This document shows, in pieces, positions 22,536-25,904 of a DNA stretch of 25,904 nucleotides; positions within the stretch are counted from its first letter, which is position 1; the number at the start of each line of letters is the position of its first letter. The translations under genes and the position numbers were made by a program. The stretch comes from DUZB01 sp964407525 (GTDB lineage Bacteria > Desulfobacterota > DSM-4660 > Desulfatiglandales > Desulfatiglandaceae). The notes beneath the pieces were generated by a model. The model saw only the letters and a program-made list of their open reading frames with translations, was not told the origin of the DNA and searched no databases. The stretch is from positions 1-25,904 of the forward strand of contig CAYOWC010000034.1 in assembly GCA_964407525.1 (NCBI GenBank), in the 5' to 3' direction.

Positions 22536-22787
22536 ATGCAACTTACAATAAGGATGCCTGATGAGCATATGAGCAGGATTGAACATATAGCAAGAGAAAT
22601 GGGCCTCAAGAAATCAGATGTAACCAGGATAGCGATAAGGAAATTTATAGAAGAATTCGGTAAGGAGACAGAAGAAAGGCCATTTGCCAAGGTTCAACAC
22701 CTTTTAGGCGTTGCTGAAAGTGGCATTCCCGACCTAGGGCAACGCCATCGCGATCACCTGACAAAGAAAATAAAGGCGGGTTGCTGA
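22536..22787 (+). CDS. Ribbon-helix-helix antitoxin (VapB-like)
   Basis: The 83-residue protein begins with a ribbon-helix-helix domain: the strand MQLTIRMPDEHMSRIEHIAR, then the helix MGLKKSDVTRIAIRKFIEEF. A charged C-terminal tail would wrap the toxin. It is expected to bind and neutralise the PIN nuclease encoded immediately downstream and to repress the shared promoter. GGGGGA lies about seven bases before the ATG. The stop codon TGA touches the start of the toxin gene. Confidence 0.85.
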   Translation: MQLTIRMPDEHMSRIEHIAREMGLKKSDVTRIAIRKFIEEFGKETEERPFAKVQHLLGVAESGIPDLGQRHRDHLTKKIKAGC

Positions 22788-23192
22788 TTGGATGCAATTC
22801 TAGACACAGGCCCTTGGGTTGCATTAATAGACCGGAGCGAAACAAAACATGAGACTTGCGTGAACTGGCTGAAGGATTATTCTGGAAAACTATATTCAAC
22901 AGAGGCTGTTTTGACAGAAGTCCTTTACCTCTTGAATTTCTCAACCAAGGCGCAAACGGCAGCAATTGATTTTGTACTTAACTCCGTTGTGCAAATAATC
23001 CCTTCCAGTCTTGAGAGTTTGAAAAAGTCAAAACAACTCATGAATAAATACTCGGATTTGCCCATGCATTACGCCGATGCCACAATCGTGTGCGCTGCAA
23101 TTGACACGGGAATTTACCTTGTTGCTACCTTTGACAAAAGGGATTTCAATATTTATAGATTCAAAAATCGGTCGTTTGCCATCATGCCGTAA
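22788..23192 (+). CDS. PIN-domain ribonuclease toxin (VapC-like)
   Basis: The 134-residue PIN-domain protein has the expected acidic residues: Asp6 in LDTGPW, a Glu in TEVLYLLN, and Asp residues in HYADATIVCAA and TFDKRDF, which together bind the catalytic metal. VapC toxins cut tRNA or rRNA. Translation appears to start at TTG 22788, immediately after the antitoxin TGA with no spacer; no in-frame ATG lies nearby. AAAGGCGGG before it can act as ribosome-binding site within the antitoxin end. A weak start codon placed directly at the antitoxin stop fits production of less toxin than antitoxin. Confidence 0.87.
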   Translation: MDAILDTGPWVALIDRSETKHETCVNWLKDYSGKLYSTEAVLTEVLYLLNFSTKAQTAAIDFVLNSVVQIIPSSLESLKKSKQLMNKYSDLPMHYADATIVCAAIDTGIYLVATFDKRDFNIYRFKNRSFAIMP

Positions 23193-23229
23193 CAACTCAC
23201 CTGGATCAGAGTCTATGGCAAGGAGTTCA

Positions 23230-24333
23230 ATGAAGAAACAAACGGTGAAACCCGTAAAAGGATATTTGGAAATTTTAGATCGCGGATTTGGTTTTCTGCG
23301 ATCCATTAAAAATAATTTCAAACCGGATCGAGAAGACACTTTCGTTCCGCTCGGCATGGTCAAAAGATTTAGACTTTCCGAAGGGGTTTTCATTGAAGGT
23401 AGTGGAACCAAGAGCGACGGAAAAAAGGGGAATGTGAAACTTGATGCAATTGATAAAATAAATGGCCTTTCCCCGGATGCATACTCAGAAATTTCATCCC
23501 TAAAAAACAGCATCAGCATTAACCCCTCTGAACGGCTCATCCTTACCCAGACCCCCGACGATTTGATGGGAAAGGCGCTGGATATTATTGTTCCCGTGGG
23601 GAAAGGGCAGCGCGGATTAATCATATCACCGCCTAAATCGGGCAAGACTACTATTTTAAAACATATGGCCAATTCCATCGTTGCCAATCACCCCGATGTG
23701 AAGGTTTTTATCCTGTTGGTGGATGAACGACCCGAAGAGGTGACGGACTTCAGAAGGGGCGTTGAAAATGCCCATGTACTGGCCTCCTCCGCGGACCAGA
23801 GTATTTCAGACCACTTGCGGATGGCGAGGCTGACCATGAACGTCGCGACCCGCTATGCCGAAACAGGACATGACGCGGTCGTGCTCATCGATTCCTTGAC
23901 GCGCTTATCAAGGGCATTTAATTCGAAAACCCAAAGTCACGGCCGGACCCTGAGCGGTGGACTTGGTGCAAATACCATGGAAATGCCGCGCAGATTTTTT
24001 GGCGCCGCACGCGACATTGAAGATGGAGGGTCGTTGACCATAATCGCCACCATATTGGTCGATACCGGCAGCAGGATGGATGATGTCATATTTCAGGAAT
24101 TTAAAGGTACTGGAAACATGGATCTCGCCCTCAGCCGGAAATGTGCTCAGGAGCGGGTGTGGCCGGCCATTAATATCAACCAATCCGGAACCCGTAAAGA
24201 GCATCTCTTGCTGTGCCCCGAAGAGCTTAGTGAAGTCATCCAAATCAGAAGAGACTTATCTCGGCTCGATGAGACCAGGGCCATGTCCGCACTATTGGAG
24301 CACCTCGGGAACCCGGATCCGTTCGGAATTTGA
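23230..24333 (+). CDS. Short Rho-type transcription termination factor paralogue lacking the N-terminal helix domain
   Basis: This protein of about 367 residues is clearly Rho-like. It begins at the RNA-binding cold-shock-like domain (KGYLEILDRGFGFLRS), then has VGKGQRGLIISPPKSGKTT (Walker A), LLVDERPEEVTDFRR, VLIDSLTRLSRAFN, and RFFGAARDIEDGGSLTIIAT followed by the arginine-finger region EFKGTGNMDLALSRK. The roughly 47-residue N-terminal helical domain of standard Rho is missing. The secondary-site Q-loop differs too: where I recall GKVLTGGVDANAL, this reads GRTLSGGLGANTM, changing the Lys and Asp. It is therefore probably a specialised second Rho and not the housekeeping copy. ATG 23230 has AAGGAG four bases upstream; ATG 23215 is an alternative. 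The stop overlaps a TTG (TTGA) that could start the next gene. Confidence 0.85.
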   Translation: MKKQTVKPVKGYLEILDRGFGFLRSIKNNFKPDREDTFVPLGMVKRFRLSEGVFIEGSGTKSDGKKGNVKLDAIDKINGLSPDAYSEISSLKNSISINPSERLILTQTPDDLMGKALDIIVPVGKGQRGLIISPPKSGKTTILKHMANSIVANHPDVKVFILLVDERPEEVTDFRRGVENAHVLASSADQSISDHLRMARLTMNVATRYAETGHDAVVLIDSLTRLSRAFNSKTQSHGRTLSGGLGANTMEMPRRFFGAARDIEDGGSLTIIATILVDTGSRMDDVIFQEFKGTGNMDLALSRKCAQERVWPAININQSGTRKEHLLLCPEELSEVIQIRRDLSRLDETRAMSALLEHLGNPDPFGI

Positions 24334-24362
24334 CCTTCAGACCAGCATACAGAAAACTTTCC

Positions 24363-25580
24363 ATGGCATGTATTGACCAAATGACAGACGGCGAAAAAAA
24401 CCACCTTCTTTCCTTGCCTTGCCCGAATTTCGACTCTACTCCCTGGGTATCCCCACCTGCACTACATAAATGCCGCATAGCTATTGTATCGAGCGCCGGA
24501 ATACATCGGAGGGGAGATCGGCCTTTCGAGCCGGGGGATTCAGACTATCGCATCATACCTGCAGACATTGAGCCGAATGATGTTGTGATGAGTCATGTTT
24601 CGGCAAATTTTGATCGAACCGGGTTTCAACAGGATTGGAACGTTATTTTTCCTGTAGATCGCCTTAAAGAACTGGCTGAAAAGGGGTTCATTGCCAGTGT
24701 TGCCAACTACCATTATGCCTTCATGGGGGCTACCGAACCCCAGAAGATGGAGCAACCGGCTAGGGATCTCGCCCGCATCATGAGAAACGACGCGGTCGAT
24801 GCCGTGTTGCTTGTACCCGTCTGACCAAATTGCACGCGCGCCGTGGGCGGGCTTTCCCATTACTTCGAAGAAGAAGGGCTGCCGACCACACAGATCAGCC
24901 TTATCCGTGAACACACCGAAGCCATCAAGCCACCGCGCGCCCTGTGGGTTCCTTTCGAGCTCGGCAGGCCTCTTGGTGTTCCAAATGATCCAACGTTTCA
25001 GACTCAAGTTCTTATGGAAGCGCTCCAATTATTGGAGTCTTCACAGGGACCCGTTCTGAAAGATTTTTCTGGAGAAGAACCCTTCCACCAAACCGATGGC
25101 GGGCCCCTTGCCTGCCCGGTCGATTTCAGCCCGTCCGCGGAACCGATCACTGAAATGGATCAACTGCTATTGGCCTTCAGACAGGAATTCTCACAGATGC
25201 GGAGCTGGTATGATCTGGCCAGGCAGAAACGCGGGCGCACCACCTCCGCGACATCCGGAATCCCTGTGGAGGAATTGGTTGATGCGATCTCCGGTTTTGT
25301 GAAAGAAGGATTATCGATTCGCGTTGCATCTGAAGTCCCACCCGGTACCGCCCTGAAAATGGCAGTGGAAGACCTGAAAGCTTATTACCTTGAGGCGGTT
25401 ACCATTCAACCCGGGCAACCGACAGATAGTGCCACTCTGGCGGATTGGTTCTGGGCCCGGACCGCGGCGGCCAGGGTCATTGGCATAGCCCGAAAAATTT
25501 GTGCAGAAAGCACCGATTCTTTGAAGGGCGCAACCAATTCGTTGATCCCCAGGACCCAGCTCCATCGATTTGAATCGTGA
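24363..25580 (+). CDS. GrdB/PrdB-family selenoprotein read through an in-frame UGA (Sec154)
   Basis: Two adjacent open frames, ending at the TGA of 24822-24824 and resuming at 24825, are in the same frame and form one protein if UGA is read as selenocysteine. Before it the sequence follows the glycine/betaine/D-proline reductase selenoprotein B pattern: RIAIVSSAGIHRRGD, IPADIEPNDVVMSHVS, NVIFPVDRLKELAEKGFI and DAVLLVPV. After it comes U-PNCTRAVGGLSHYFEEEGLP, as in the Sec-containing redox site of PrdB/GrdB homologues, giving a U-x-x-C pair (Sec154, Cys157). A hairpin suitable as a bacterial SECIS lies 23 bases after the UGA. The C-terminal 200 residues go beyond PrdB. In Clostridia such proteins are substrate-reducing subunits; here no GrdA/GrdC or PrdA is seen, so the substrate is unknown. 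ATG 24363 is used; TTG 24330 (overlapping the rho-like stop) and ATG 24381 are alternatives, and none has a strong Shine-Dalgarno. Confidence 0.85.
24822..24860 (+). promoter_or_regulatory. Selenocysteine UGA codon with bacterial SECIS-like hairpin
   Basis: The TGA at 24822-24824 is followed by GTGGG (24843-24847), loop CGGGCTTT and CCCAT (24856-24860), a five-pair stem including one G-U. The apical loop starts 23 bases after the UGA and has a G at its second position. Both agree with the usual bacterial SECIS rules (loop 16-37 bases downstream, G among the first two loop bases). Confidence 0.65.
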
Positions 25581-25594
25581 AATGGAGGTTTTAA

Positions 25595-25904
25595 GTGGAA
25601 AACAGCGAGAATATTTCGGGGGACTGGATGAAAGGTTTGATCCAGGATTTCATCACCACCTCACCCGTCAATACTATTCGAAACAAAAATGAGGATCCTG
25701 CATGGGACAGTGCTCTGGTAGGATTTACCTCCGGTGCAGATCCGATCTGGCAACAGTATAAAGAATATATCGGGGCCTTCCACTGGACGCCCTGGGAGGT
25801 CTTTAACCAGCACTGCCCTGAAGAGTCTGCATGCGCTGAAGAACTCACCGTTATTTCATGGGTCCTGCCCCAACGAGAGTTTGTTCGAAATTCTAACCGC
25901 AAAG
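25595..25904 (+). CDS. N-terminal part of a QueG-like iron-sulfur/cobalamin reductase (cut by window edge)
   Basis: An open frame starts at GTG 25595 with GGAGG seven bases upstream, only 14 bases after the selenoprotein stop, and runs to the window end (103 codons visible). Recognisable stretches are LVGFTSGADPIWQQYKEYIG, FHWTPWEVF and VISWVLPQREFVRNSNR. They resemble the N-terminal, corrinoid-domain half of epoxyqueuosine-reductase-like 4Fe-4S proteins found in anaerobic Deltaproteobacteria. The diagnostic Cys clusters would lie beyond the window, so this is a tentative call. The close spacing implies co-transcription with the selenoprotein and perhaps the rho-like gene. A minus-strand open frame over the same bases is a shadow. 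Confidence 0.55.
   Translation, partial: MENSENISGDWMKGLIQDFITTSPVNTIRNKNEDPAWDSALVGFTSGADPIWQQYKEYIGAFHWTPWEVFNQHCPEESACAEELTVISWVLPQREFVRNSNRK

Noticed and set aside
24843..25580. Separate gene starting at GTG 24843 after a stop codon
   Set aside because: It is in the same frame as the upstream frame, lacks its own ribosome-binding site and continues the GrdB/PrdB alignment directly through the UGA, so it is the second part of one selenoprotein.

Overview
The window looks like part of a metagenome-derived scaffold from an anaerobic bacterium, most likely a Desulfobacterota (sulfate-reducer-like) lineage. This is inferred from the gene mix, not from a marker gene: a glycyl radical enzyme (GRE) with its activase, an RdhA/QueG-type cobalamin iron-sulfur reductase, MtaA-like and DUF1638 proteins, a branched-chain-type ABC transporter carrying an embedded acyl-CoA synthetase, beta-oxidation genes and a UGA-encoded selenoprotein. 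Two runs of exactly 100 N (1383-1482 and 20943-21042) are scaffold gaps of unknown true size.

Layout. 1-1.2 kb: a secreted SGNH/GDSL esterase, cut at its start, followed by a palindromic element with three 24-bp repeats. 1.2-3.5 kb: a corrinoid-methyltransferase-like neighbourhood with a DUF1638 fragment, an unidentified C-terminal fragment, an MtaA/UroD-family protein that lacks the usual zinc ligands, and a duplicated small alpha/beta protein. 3.6-9.7 kb: a divergent unit with an RdhA-like reductase on the minus strand facing a plus-strand GRE, GRE-activase and tandem split-barrel flavoprotein set. A near-perfect inverted repeat and a good minus-strand promoter sit between them. 9.8-10.5 kb: a HicAB toxin-antitoxin pair with a terminator. 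10.8-20.9 kb, all minus strand: ECH/isomerase, TetR regulator, then thiolase-livF-livG-acyl-CoA synthetase-livH-livM-livK. This reads as an uptake, CoA-activation and thiolysis unit for a carboxylic acid. 21.2-22.3 kb: an acyl-CoA dehydrogenase on the plus strand. 22.5-23.2 kb: a VapBC-type pair with a textbook sigma70 promoter. 23.2-25.9 kb: a short Rho paralogue, then a GrdB/PrdB-family selenoprotein whose reading frame crosses an in-frame UGA, then the start of what looks like a QueG-like reductase cut by the window edge.

How the genes may work together. The transporter, synthetase, dehydrogenase, isomerase and thiolase are the parts needed to import, activate and beta-oxidise an organic acid. 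The GRE module could feed this pathway through radical C-C or C-X chemistry on an unknown substrate; that link is inference. The two least explained systems are the GRE/activase/flavoprotein/RdhA-like set and the rho-like/selenoprotein/QueG-like set. Nearly every intergenic space also carries short degenerate tandem repeats (7, 8, 10, 16 or 24 bp), which appear to be a property of this genome and probably caused at least one of the assembly gaps.
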